Position numbers and translations under genes: made by a program
Notes under the pieces: generated by a model
Databases searched by the model: none
Seen by the model: only the letters and a program-made list of their open reading frames with translations
What the model was told of the DNA's origin: nothing
Shown here: positions 22,111-32,089 of the stretch, in pieces
How positions within the stretch are numbered: position 1 is the first letter of the stretch
Layout: each line of letters opens with the position of its first letter
Assembly: GCA_963920575.1 (NCBI GenBank)
Contig: OY986968.1
Span: 4,133,389 to 4,197,388 of the forward strand
Length of the DNA stretch: 64,000 nucleotides
From: Narthecium ossifragum
Taxonomy: Eukaryota > Streptophyta > Magnoliopsida > Dioscoreales > Nartheciaceae
Direction of reading: 5' to 3'

Positions 22111-23847
22111 TGATAAGACATGAAAAATGCACAAATCACCCTTTTAACGAGGTCTTGCTAGTCTCCGAGCAATGCTATTTTGATAGTCTATGATGTATTT
22201 CAGGTATAAGAGCCTTCAATAAAATTAGATCATGTTTGGTGCTAAAACGAACAAATAAAGAACATGCTAGGAGTAAAGGAATGAAGATGGATTAGCTTTG
22301 AAGATTAAACTGTACCTGCTCAGGAAGAACCAGATGATTTACCATATATAGTTGGAAAGCTCTTGAAGTCTAGTTTCGGGAGAAGTTTACGGTTCGTGAT
22401 TCCGAGTTGCCTAGAAGAAGTTACAACATTTTTAATACCAATGACGCAGTCTGATGACAAAAGCGCAAATACGCAGAACAAAGGATGGATCCTTCCCTCA
22501 TTGAAGGATCGATCCCTGCACTGTAGCAGACACGACAAAGAGCCATATTTCACATGATCGATCCTTCCCTTGTGAAGGATCGATCCTACTCGAGCGCAAC
22601 CAATGTTTTGGGTTCAAAGGATCGATCCTTTGATATCTGTTAAGCAAAATCAAAGGCCAGATCTAATCCGAGTTAAGGGTGATACCTAGGCTATAAATAG
22701 GCATCTTTTAGGGTTTTTGGGGAGCTCTTCCTTGGCTCTTTGGTTGAGCCTTCTTGGTCCTTTTTCTTCCTTCTTTTACATAAGTTAGGTTAGATTTTTG
22801 GGGTTAGATCCATGGGTAGAGCGTGGCAACAACCTTCATCAACGGATCTCATTCCTAAAGAAGAGTAGCTAAACTTTTACCAAGAAATTCTTATGATGTA
22901 ACTAAGATTTCTATTAGGGATTCCTAAGAGATAGGGTTTGTATACCTCTTTGAATGGTTTGTATGGATTGATCTTAATTTCTTTATGAACTTGGTATGAT
23001 TTTATTATTAGTGGATGAATGATTTGTTGTTTTATGCCCTGAATCTAGGTCTTGAGCATGTTAGGGCTTGAGATTAGAGATTCTCATCAAAGCATTCATG
23101 CTAGAACCATGGATATGAGGATTTTCTTCTCGAGATTAAGAGTCTTGTGATGCTATGACCATTACACATAATGCTAGAACTAGTATGACCAACTCTTAAT
23201 CCGTTATTCATCTTAATTCAAGATTAGGGATTTCGTAAGTACTACTAACACTACGCTAGTGCTAGAACCACTAGGTTAATCGCTAATCCTTGATACATTC
23301 TATTTGGCGACCTCAAGGTGCTAGAACCATCTTGATCTTACACATGAATCCATATTATAACTATTCTCTCGCGATGAATTCATCCTGATCAGAGGATTCA
23401 TTAGCAGTGATCATAACTAATTATTAGATCACCGAACTTTAGATAATTGCTCTCGCCAACAAAAAATCCTAACCATAACTTGTTGAGTGATAGGGAGAAC
23501 TAGACATTCACCTATCAACCATTAGGAAAACATTCAGTTTGGTTAGCTCGTTCTAATCCTAGGAAAACCTGGTAGAATCCTGGTTATTGATTAAGAATTC
23601 CATGATACCTTTTCTTACATTTATAAATCCTTAAACTTAGTTTAATTTCAATTCTGAATCTTTTATCAACTTATTGGTAGGAATACTTAGATTAAGTTTA
23701 GTAGTTTAATTACTTTCCTACGCATTCCCTGAGGATTCGACTCGAACTCACTGCTAGCTTCTCCTAAAGTAGTTAGTTAGTAGTTTGATTATAAATTTGT
23801 AATTTTGAACAGACTTGTTAAGCCGTGACACTTTTCAAGGTCTATCA
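22111..23847 (+). mobile_element. Solo LTR 'A3' (Athila-like family A)
   Basis: This 1,737-bp plus-strand copy of family A starts TGATAAGACATG and ends at TCTATCA. Flanking CGACT (22106-22110) and CGAAT (23848-23852) look like a decayed 5-bp duplication. No PBS follows. A TATA box (CTATAAATAGG, 22691) follows an ATCGAT palindrome array. The R/U5 part has repeated GCTAGAACCA-like motifs (about 23099, 23171, 23260, 23321). It is more diverged from A1 and A2 than those are from each other. Confidence 0.8.
22485..22631. promoter_or_regulatory. ATCGAT palindrome array in the U3 of LTR A3
   Basis: Cores start at 22485 (ATGGAT), 22508, 22557, 22579 and 22621. GGATCGATCC occurs at 22506 and 22577, and a 16-bp perfect palindrome AAAGGATCGATCCTTT lies at 22616-22631. 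Two neighbouring pairs are 22-23 bp apart. The array ends about 60 bp upstream of the TATA box. Confidence 0.5.
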
Positions 23848-23935
23848 CGAATGCATAGACATAGTACAAATCATCTCTATAAATCATGAAAACTCAGCAA
23901 ATAAGCTGCTCTTAGTCATATTTAGAGTACAATTT
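23848..23935 (+). pseudogene. LINE RNase H 3' portion, resumed after LTR A3
   Basis: Reading on from TSD CGAAT, the frame gives IVQIISINHENSANKLL. This aligns with REIVQDI…YIPREENSRADWLA of the related LINE at 54900-55020. LTR A3 therefore split one LINE. Confidence 0.5.
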
Positions 23936-24035
23936 CATACACTCTTCAACCTCCCAGAGGCCTTCCCCTTCGATCTTGCCTCGAATTTAGGCCACCGACG
24001 CCACCAACGAACCACCGCCAAGAACCCACCGTCGC

Positions 24036-24442
24036 CGTCTCACATCCCGACACAGAAAATCCATCCGTTCCGAGACGTGAGGGTTCCTACTACTATTCAC
24101 TTCCATTCTAGCGTGATATATTGTGAAATTCAGAGTTAATTTAAACATTTGACTTCCAATGGCAAAACTGTAATTCTAACAAACTATAATTCAAGATTAG
24201 AAAAAACACGATCTCTATTGAGTTAACATCAAAGTTGTACTATTCGACGTTAGATACAAATTTAACAAAATTCCTTAAGAGAGAAACAATTATACATCTA
24301 AACAAATCCTCAAGGGATGTCTATATACAACATCTATCGAGAGTACAACATGTATCCCACTGCAACCTCAAGCGCCCATGGAAGTCATCGCGCCGTCAAA
24401 TGCTGGTCCAGTTGGTACTATTGAAGAAGAGCTGGCGTCTGC
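24036..24442 (-). mobile_element. Degenerate Tekay/Del-like LTR 3'-end fragment
   Basis: The complement carries a decayed version of the T-family LTR end. The plus strand reads CATCCCGACACAGAAAATCCATCC…GACGTGAG, comparable to TGTCACGCCCCGACCCAGAAAAGCC…AACGTGAG at 26044. Further matches (TAATTTAAACA, CCGTCAAATGCTGGTCCAG, GGCTGGCGTCTGC) follow in the same order as in T4. Confidence 0.5.
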
Positions 24443-25060
24443 TGATATCGCTCAAATGTGTCTCGCACATCGGTCACGGTGAAGTACAACATAAGAGAGA
24501 TCGAACCCACGGAGAGACAAGCAGAAAGATCCAGAACACAAATAACAATGAATTGAAGACACACGAGAACTTAAGAATTAACTAAATTAGATGAAAGGCT
24601 TTAATTATAATATAAGGTTAACTAAAGATATCAGGATTTTGATAAGACTAGGCATCGGGAATCACTTCACTCAGATTTAGGTTCTTCTTCTATCAATGGT
24701 TCATTCAATACTCAGTTAAGGGATTCACATCCCCATCATCTTAACCGGATAATATAGAATTATGAATCTAAAAATATATAAATGTCTCTTCCTACGATTG
24801 ATTCTTCATTATTATAGTTCTAACTTCATCCAACCAAAACCTAAGAATATACTATACCGGTTGTCACTACAGGCAACGTATAGCAAAAGTTCATCGGGAC
24901 AAAGCCCTAACTCTATCTAACCAGATCTCTAAGAATACACAATACCAACTCTCACAATCGACAATGCATAACAAAGATTTTATGAGATAAAGTAGGTATA
25001 CAATAGATAAAACTATGAGATTATAATATCATTGTTCGACAATAAAATCTAGAATCTCGG
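24443..25060 (-). mobile_element. LTR fragment 'B2' (Athila-like family B)
   Basis: Collinear with the 3' part of B1 (18789 onward) over about 600 bp, with the intact family end TGATATCGC at 24443. No PBS adjoins it, so it is a truncated solo or 3' LTR piece. About 25060-25150 is unassigned AT-rich sequence. Confidence 0.7.
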
Positions 25061-25150
25061 GGGAACGAGATTTGTTAATTTTATTATGATCAAAAGTTTG
25101 AATTACATGATGGGATTTGCGGAAACAACACTCCTGAGTTCCCGATATCA

Positions 25151-25640
25151 TCACATGTGAGGCCCGCTGGGTCTACCGTGGGACAAGATGCCTGCGCCTG
25201 GAGGGCGGGGCTGAGTCGGATAACCGGGTAAGCAATCCCACAACGCCTGGGTATGATCTGGGGTTCGATATAACTGGAAGAATGTCGTTGCCTGGGATGC
25301 AGTGCTCTGACTGCAAACCTCAGGGAGACACTGCAGCGCTCTCAAACCAAAGCCTGACACGTACTCTGAGGGAAGCACGCGTCGAGGAACAACGAACAGA
25401 ACGTGGCCCACAAACCCCACTTCTGCTCCTGACGGCCTCGGCAGTCCTACACCAGTCCAAAGCATTCCCGTCGAGCTGGAACGCCACCAGTATGACCCCA
25501 ACTTGGTCATTCTGGATGAACAGGGTGTGGAGGAAACAGCTGATGTCACACAACCAGCCGATCACAACTGCCGGATCACCCTCAGCACCACTGAACCTGC
25601 GCGGGTTCAGCTCCTGGAAGGTGATCCCCGCTGCCGTCAC
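25151..25640 (-). pseudogene. Tekay/Del-like gypsy gag fragment
   Basis: The minus frame from 25640 contains FQELNPRRFSGAEGDPAVV, then IGWLCDISCFLHTL…DQVGVILVAFQLDGNALDW. This is the retrotrans_gag pattern P..F.G..DP..A..WL…A...L.G.A..W. The frame shifts near 25320 and similarity runs to about 25151. It lies about 390 bp downstream of the tRNA-Met PBS and LTR T4 on the same strand. Pol and the 3' LTR are absent, so the element is truncated. Confidence 0.65.
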
Positions 25641-26027
25641 ATCACGTTCGCTAAGTGACGGTAGAACCCTCTAGGCGATGAGAGGCGATCTCTTTCCACC
25701 GCGAACTCAACACTCGCTCCTGGTGTCGGTACAGACTCTCGGAGTAACGCTGTCGTGGCTACTAGAGCTCGTCGGGGGTGCGATACACATGCAACCTGCC
25801 TCGACTCACAACGAAACGGCTAGTCCGACTCCTCGACATCTACACTCCTCTCAGGAACGACAAGTGTCCACTTGTCGGAATAGCAAAACAAACAGCATAG
25901 CGATCAAAGAAAAACACATCGTACATGATCGCAACCAGCAAGCATGGATGTTCTAACCCTAGAACTATCCCATTCCACACTCAGCCTTAACCGAATCCTG
26001 ATCCTATTCCCTGAGATCTACAACCTA

Positions 26028-26040
26028 GGCTCTGATACCA
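26028..26040 (-). other. Primer-binding site, tRNA-Met(i) type
   Basis: The minus strand reads TGGTATCAGAGCC, three bases after the LTR T4 end. This is the standard initiator-Met tRNA PBS of plant retrotransposons and differs from the tRNA-Asp PBS of families A and B. Confidence 0.9.
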
Positions 26041-26043
26041 AGC

Positions 26044-28910
26044 TGTCACGCCCCGACCCAGAAAAGCCAATCCGGGCCGGGAAACGTGAGGGGAAACCAA
26101 ACTATCATCACTGGCGCATAATTCAAGACTAATTTAAACAATTAGTTAAGAGGGGCAGCATACTAATTTCTACCACAGTTCTATAATCAACATCAGGATA
26201 AAAAGATTACATAATTAATACAACCTCATAATTATACAGAATTCAATCCTTGAACATAGATCTATACATCAAATCCTCGAAGAGGTTATTTATACATTTA
26301 ATACATCATTGCGGAAGATAATCTACCAATAAGGAACTGCTGAGCTGCCACGCCTCGGGAATCCTCGAACCCCTCCTGAAGACTCCGCGCCATCAAAACC
26401 AGATCTGCTACGGCTACGGAAGGGCTGGCGCCTGCACCTGCACACGCAGCCCGGGTAGGGTGAGCGACTTGCTCAGTAGGGATACTACACTACACTACAC
26501 TATCGACACTCTGAAAGAAGGGGAAACACGAGCTCCTAAGTTCCGTCTCGTCTCTCAGGCAACGCTACCTATGACCTACCCCAACGTGTCACAGTCGTTC
26601 CTCTTACTCTGGGGAAACACCCGTCTCGTCCACCGCCTCCCCCAGGGATACGTGCCCTGTGACGTCTCTTTGCTGTCACGGTCGTCCCTCTAAGTAACAC
26701 AAGCGCCCAGCGCATAACATGGGGGCAGGACTCTAGTGGTGCGGACTTCCCCGAGCGAAACAGAGCCAAGACAGAGACTGGAACCCTAGGAGAACCTCTA
26801 CACCTCGAAACCATGATTTCAGACATCTAATCCTCAATCTCGATAGTGCATAATTATCAGAGTGCTAATCACAATCTTCCTTGGACACGCTACCCAGTCT
26901 CGGTCCTAGAGCTAGATCCGAACTACTCGGGTGTCCAGATCCGCGGTACTACATACCGCCCACGCCCTAGCCTGATGCTTCTAATGCATAACATATGTAT
27001 GAATGCTCATACACAAACAACAGGGGCATACATGCAACAGATGCCATATAATAATCAAAGCAGTAAAGGTCTAGCTGGACTGCTGTGGCGATACTGCCGG
27101 CCCGAAAGGGGTAAACATGCATCAAAGCAGTAAAGGTCTAGCTGGACTGCTGTGGCGATACACCCATCGCCACCAGCCAGTCCACGGCAGATCCCGGCTT
27201 TACGACGGCAACACCTAGCCGTCTACCGCGGATCCTGCCCGGGATCCCATCCCGTCTATACTATGCATGCTTACTAACAATACAACGTGATATCAAACAA
27301 GGGTACACAGACCCGCTATGCTAATCATCCCGGGGGCCGTCGCCCTCCCGGTTCACCACGCATTTCTACTGTCACAGCAAGCATAGCATAAAGCGGTAAT
27401 CAAAACCATGCAACAACCCACGGGCTAAAACCGCTCAAACACCGCAAACGCAGGCGAAGACCCGAGCGAGCACCTACCTAGTGTGCTCCGGGTTGGAAAA
27501 ACACATAAAACCCACCTGCTATCTCTAGCTGCGAAAAACCCTGTGATCGTTCCCGAAGACCATCTCTGATCGGTCCGGTAAAGCACGTCGGACCAATCTG
27601 GCTCAACAGGTAACAGTAGCTTGCAGCCAACCTAAATCGACCCGAAGTCCCACTTCGGATCGGTCTAGGTGGGTTCACCTGCAAGTCCGACGGCTATCAA
27701 CGCCCAGGTACCAGCCGTACCTCACCAACCCTGGTGGGAGGGTAGGTCTGGTATCAACGAAGCCACCTATGGCTTCAAAACCGCAAACCGATCGATACAA
27801 GCAATAAAACCGCATCGAAAACACATCATAGCATCATCTATATCGATCCAGAACACCTTTGGATCGATAGAAGCTTCCATGGATCGATACAAACCTTCAT
27901 GTATCGATACAACACGGGCAAGCCATCAAAACAGCTCTCTGTCGTCCATAAGCACTGTTCCTGGCACTATTGTATCGATACAATCCTTCCTGTATCGATA
28001 CAAAGTCCACTGAGGTGAACAGTTGCCTGGTCATGACCTCATGTATCGATACAACCGCACATTGTATCGATACAAATCCCACTAAGGGGACTGACAGCTT
28101 ATTGAGTGCGCTTTGTATCGATACACATTCATCTTGTATCGATACAAAGCCGATCTCCGGCCATTTTTCGGCCAAGATTCAGGCCAGATCACACATCCAA
28201 ACCTCACCAAACTTGGTGGGTTGGTAGATCTCACTCTAACGAAGCTACACATAGCTTCAAAATTGAAAACCGATGCCTATACATGGAGATCTACTTAAAA
28301 CAAAGCCGGATAACACCCATTTTGTATATAACACACAAATTTAACTTAAATGCATAGGTAGGATCCCTACCTCTCAAATCGCTGCTTCAATCCATGCTAA
28401 AGAGCCTTGGATCATCCAAATCCAGCTCGAAATCCATCCAAGAACGGTGCGATTTGAGAAATTTGGAAAAGAAGTGGAGAACGGTCGTTGAGCAGCTTTA
28501 TACTCGGCCAACCACCCAGATTGTATCGATACAATTACCAATTGTATCGATACAAACTCCACTAACAGCACTTACTCTCTAGTGCGCCTTGTATCGATAC
28601 AATGTGCACTTGTATCGATACAATTTACGCAGGGAGTCAGAATTGGGCCAAATCTCAAGCCCAACTCTGGATCTTTCGATCCCTAGTCCACCTAATCCAT
28701 GCTAAACAACCAAATGCACAATCAAGGTCCGTGTGTGCACTCGCGGGTGTGAAACCGACCGCTAGGGTGCATTTTACCCAAAATGCCCCCAGGGTTCAAG
28801 GACCAACAAATGCGATCTACCAAATCGCGCTCGACGCAAAACCAAGCCAAACCAAGCCCAAGGGTTTGACCCACGCGATCGAACCAGATATGGAGGAACG
28901 GGTCGTCACA
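26044..28910 (-). mobile_element. LTR 'T4': 5' LTR of a Tekay/Del-like element
   Basis: This 2,867-bp minus-strand LTR starts TGTGACGACCCGTTCCTCC (complement of 28910 downward) and ends …GGTCGGGGCGTGACA at 26044, followed by the tRNA-Met PBS. It is inserted in a minus-strand LINE: the RT frame stops exactly at 28911. It includes a direct repeat of CATCAAAGCAGTAAAGGTC (about 27053 and 27119) and a dense array of TGTATCGATACA palindromes (27842-28622). Confidence 0.85.
27842..28622. promoter_or_regulatory. Array of TGTATCGATACA palindromes in LTR T4
   Basis: Eleven exact TGTATCGATACA copies start at 27900, 27971, 27991, 28042, 28063, 28114, 28135, 28522, 28543, 28590 and 28611. Related ATCGAT cores lie at 27842, 27863 and 27883. 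Pairs are spaced 20-21 bp (27971/27991, 28042/28063, 28114/28135, 28522/28543, 28590/28611), and the 27842-27903 cores run at 21, 20 and 20 bp. This is about two helical turns. Function is not known; a dimeric DNA-binding factor is the simplest reading. Confidence 0.6.
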
Positions 28911-29575
28911 CTAGCTGTGCGGAAGAAACCACGGACAAGATCGAGCAGATCATTCCCCACAATATCCCAATAATGAAGGTAGAACTCTACAGGGATACCG
29001 TCGGGGCCAGGGCATTTGTCCTTCCCCATTCCGACAAGAACTTCCTTTACCTCAGCTACCAAAACCTCCTTTTCCAACAAATCAACTTCTGGATTTACAA
29101 CTGGGAGCTCGGGGAGGTCAATCATCTCACCATTTCCAGAGTCATCAGCCCAAAGTCTATCATAATAGTCTTCAAACACCTTACCCATCTGTTTCGGATC
29201 AACCACTGCAACCCCATCAGAGTTCAGGATCTCCCTTACTTTCGATCTGCAAGCTCTGTCGACTACCAGCCTATGAAAAAATGTCGAATTCCTATCCCCT
29301 GCTTGCAGCCACACCTTCCTCGCCCTTTGACATGCCTTGGCTTCTTGTTTAGCAATGTTGAGTTCCCACTGGTATTCAAGCTCCTTCAGCTGAACCTCCT
29401 CTTCCTCTGTCAGCAGCCTGTCTTCCTCTAGTTTATAGAGCACAGCTAGACACTCCTCCAGCCTCTTCCCTGTACCAAATATATCCTCACGACCTTCTTG
29501 CCTATCCCAGCCTTTCACAATGTCGTTGATGGCCTTGAGCTTTGATGTTAGGTTTTTTTACAATGTCCCAGCCTT
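28911..29575 (-). pseudogene. LINE ORF2 fragment (linker and start of RT)
   Basis: The minus frame from 29518 gives a region of LINE ORF2 just before RT: KVWLQAGDRNSTFFHRLV, NSDGVAVVDPKQMGKVFEDYY and KDKCPGPDGIPVEFY. It ends FFRTAS where LTR T4 begins. The 5' side (29519-29575) contains a short duplication of the TGTCCCAGCCTTTCACAATGTC segment. No endonuclease or remaining RT is present in the window. Confidence 0.8.
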
Positions 29576-29724
29576 TCACAATGTCCTTGATCATATCTCA
29601 TTGACTTAAAAGAAAACTACATGTAAAGTTTTTTTAGCGAATTTTGTAGCTAATGAGGCTCGTCATGTGACTAACAACCTTAGTGTTTGGGTCCTCCATT
29701 GAATCTCATGCATGAGGGCGAGTC

Positions 29725-29740
<16 letters not shown>
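29576..29740. other. Unassigned AT-rich spacer
   Basis: No gene is seen. It ends in a TA microsatellite (about 29726-29741). The piece CATTGACTTAAAAGAAAACTAC (29582) is echoed at about 30463. Confidence 0.3.
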
Positions 29741-29758
<18 letters not shown>

Positions 29759-30300
29759 TTTTGAAAAGTTGAGCTCTTGAGCTAGATTAAGTTAAGAGAA
29801 AATTACATCAGAACCGAACATTCATCCAGCCAAAAACCTCTCGAATCACACACCCACACCTGGCACCAATGATAATCCCTCCCCGACTTTGCTAAGAAGT
29901 CTGCATGAACATTGGCACTCCGTAACACAAAACAAAACGCCGCCCTAATAAAAAAAACCCCAATCTACAAGTATCCCGAAGTAATTCTACTAACGGTAGA
30001 GGCCAAAACAAAGACCCATTTAAACAACCCACCAAAAATTTCATGTAAGACTCTACCCACACCCTCTGAACAGTGAACACCACATTCCTTAGCCAAAACC
30101 AACGCCGGTGTATTGCTAATAGCTCGGCCTTCTCCACCTCTTAGACGTCCACGGATTCAGAGGTTATCAAGCCCGTCGTCCCGTCCTCTTTGTACATCAC
30201 TACCCCCAGCCCTGCTCTATGTCCCCCTACCGCGGCATCTGCTGCAATCCGCTTATTCTCAGGTGGCCTTGATCGGCCCCTAGCGAGTCTATGCTTGAAT
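29741..30300 (-). pseudogene. LINE 3' end (RNase H and poly-A tail)
   Basis: A poly-T run at 29741-29761 is the poly-A tail of a minus-strand LINE. Reading from about 30250 downward gives RNase H-like sequence: AADAAVGGHRAGLGVVMYKEDG, then VEKAELLAIHRAL. The C-terminal part ends HADFLAKSGRDYH, with frameshifts. It is 5'-truncated. A plus-oriented LINE-tail-like piece (AGCCCTTTGGGCTTAAC) lies just beyond at about 30324. Confidence 0.65.
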
Positions 30301-30830
30301 CTTAAATAAAACATAGCCCTTTGGGCTTAACTTTTTTTAAAATTTTTTTTTTTTTGCAATTCCTCCAATAGCTGTCATGTACCATTTAGTTCTATAATTT
30401 TCGTAATTTCGAAATCGATCAAGTGGGCCGTCTCCCCCAGCAAGCTGTTGATCCAATCCTATTAACTTAAAAGAAAATAACAGTTAAAGTCTTTTTTTTT
30501 TTATTTGTGTTAGGAGATTGATGCTCAGCTCACATGGATGTAACAGCTAGCTTTAGTAAATAGCTTCTAAAGTCGGTCATTCCTAACCTATATATTTATA
30601 TATTTGTGCATGATTGCTGAGCTAGTTGGTGGGTCTGTATTTAGTATGTGGAGGGTTTAATGAAGTCCTCATGCTCACATGGATGTAAGGACAGCAGATG
30701 GAATATAGAAATACACAGCCTCCAGTATTGACCATTTCTGTCGTGTTATACAACTAATAAGTTTCCGTGATTGCTAAGCTACATTCATTGACTTGAGAAA
30801 TAACTAATTAAATGGTGAGGTAGATGAACT
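30300..30830. other. Upstream intergenic region of NLR1
   Basis: AT-rich sequence with poly-T runs (30333-30357, 30492) and no recognisable gene. It includes a degenerate repeat of CTCACATGGATGTAA (30529 and 30672). Confidence 0.3.
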
Positions 30831-30836
30831 CAAGCT

Positions 30837-30844
30837 TATAAAAG
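30837..30844 (+). promoter_or_regulatory. Candidate TATA box of NLR1
   Basis: TATAAAAG lies about 70 bp upstream of a plausible 5'-UTR intron donor and 248 bp before the start codon. It is the best core-promoter candidate on the correct strand. Confidence 0.5.
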
Positions 30845-30913
30845 CAGAGCTTAGGACTGCAGGGGAGACGCACAAGAGGTAAAAAGCCACTCATAGATAG
30901 CATTTCATTACAG

Positions 30914-31038
30914 GTATGCATGAGTTTTTTCTTTGAATTTCTAAACGCGTAATGATGAATTTAAAAGCTTATATAGCTGGATCGATGTTAATTATAAGAG
31001 TGGTAATGGTATTCAATTTCCTTCCTTGTTGTTGGCAG
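30914..31038 (+). other. Probable 5'-UTR intron of NLR1
   Basis: The donor is ACAG|GTATGCATG at 30914 and the acceptor is TTGTTGGCAG|CC at 31038, giving a 125-bp T-rich interval with a pyrimidine stretch before the AG. It is inferred from splice-site context only. Confidence 0.4.
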
Positions 31039-31091
31039 CCTTTTTTTTGTTCCAGTGAAGAACATCTCAGCGTTTGATTGAAGCCTCGGCC

Positions 31092-32050
31092 ATGGATTGC
31101 GCAGTCTTCTTCTGGATTATCATCGGCCCTTTAATGCAGGAGATCAGCTACATAACTGATCCCGACAAGTATGTGGAGGAGTTGAAAGGTGCCATGGAGG
31201 ACCTCAAAGCCAAGAAAAATGATGTCCTAATGGAGATCGAATATGCCGAAAGGCGAGGCAAGAGCCGCTCCAATCAAGCCCGACGCTGGCTTCAAAAGGT
31301 AGCTGCCAAAGAAGAAGAAGTTGCAAAGATCGATCAAGACAATGATCGGACCGGTCGCCTTCCCTTTGAGAGATGCCTCTTCACTTTTCCATCGATGGTC
31401 AGCAGGAGGGCCGTCAAGGCACAAACCGAGGTGACGCAGTTGATTGCCGAGCATGCTTCTTTGAATATCGTTCAACCATTGCCTCCAAAGTCTATCAAGA
31501 GGAGGTCTGTTCCATACACATCAGGGACGGAGATGCAGTCCAACCTGGAAAAACTACGCAGCTACCTCAAAGACGACAAGGTTGGAATCGTGGGCATATA
31601 TGGAACGGGTGGTGTGGGGAAAACCACTCTCCTAGATATACTCAATAATTCGATGCTTGATGATGGTAACTTGGGTTTCGATTTCGTCATTTATGTTGAG
31701 GCATCCCAAAATCTTAATCTCGAAAAGCTTTTGAATGACATAGCTGAAAAAAGCTTGGGTTTGCCATCTTCCACCAAGGAGTCTATTTCTGATTTCTTGA
31801 AAGACAAGAACTTCTTGCTATTGATTGATAATTTGTGGGAGAGTTTTGATCTCAGTGAAGATGTCGGAGTTCCGCACCCTCACCATGTCAAAAGTCAAAG
31901 TTCCCTAATGCAAAAGGTTTGTTTTGCTATTACCTGTCATTTTTTTAATTATGGAAACAAAGAAGGAAAGCCTGCCATTAATTCTCCATTAGCATATTAA
32001 AATTGTTTTTTATATTAATCTTTGGCACATTATCGGCGAATGAGATTACT

Positions 32051-32089
<39 letters not shown>

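Noticed and set aside
27900..28622. A CRISPR array from regularly spaced TGTATCGATACA repeats
   Set aside because: Repeats are 12-bp palindromes with about 8-9-bp gaps in pairs, inside a plant LTR with PBS and gag. There are no spacers of CRISPR length and no cas genes.
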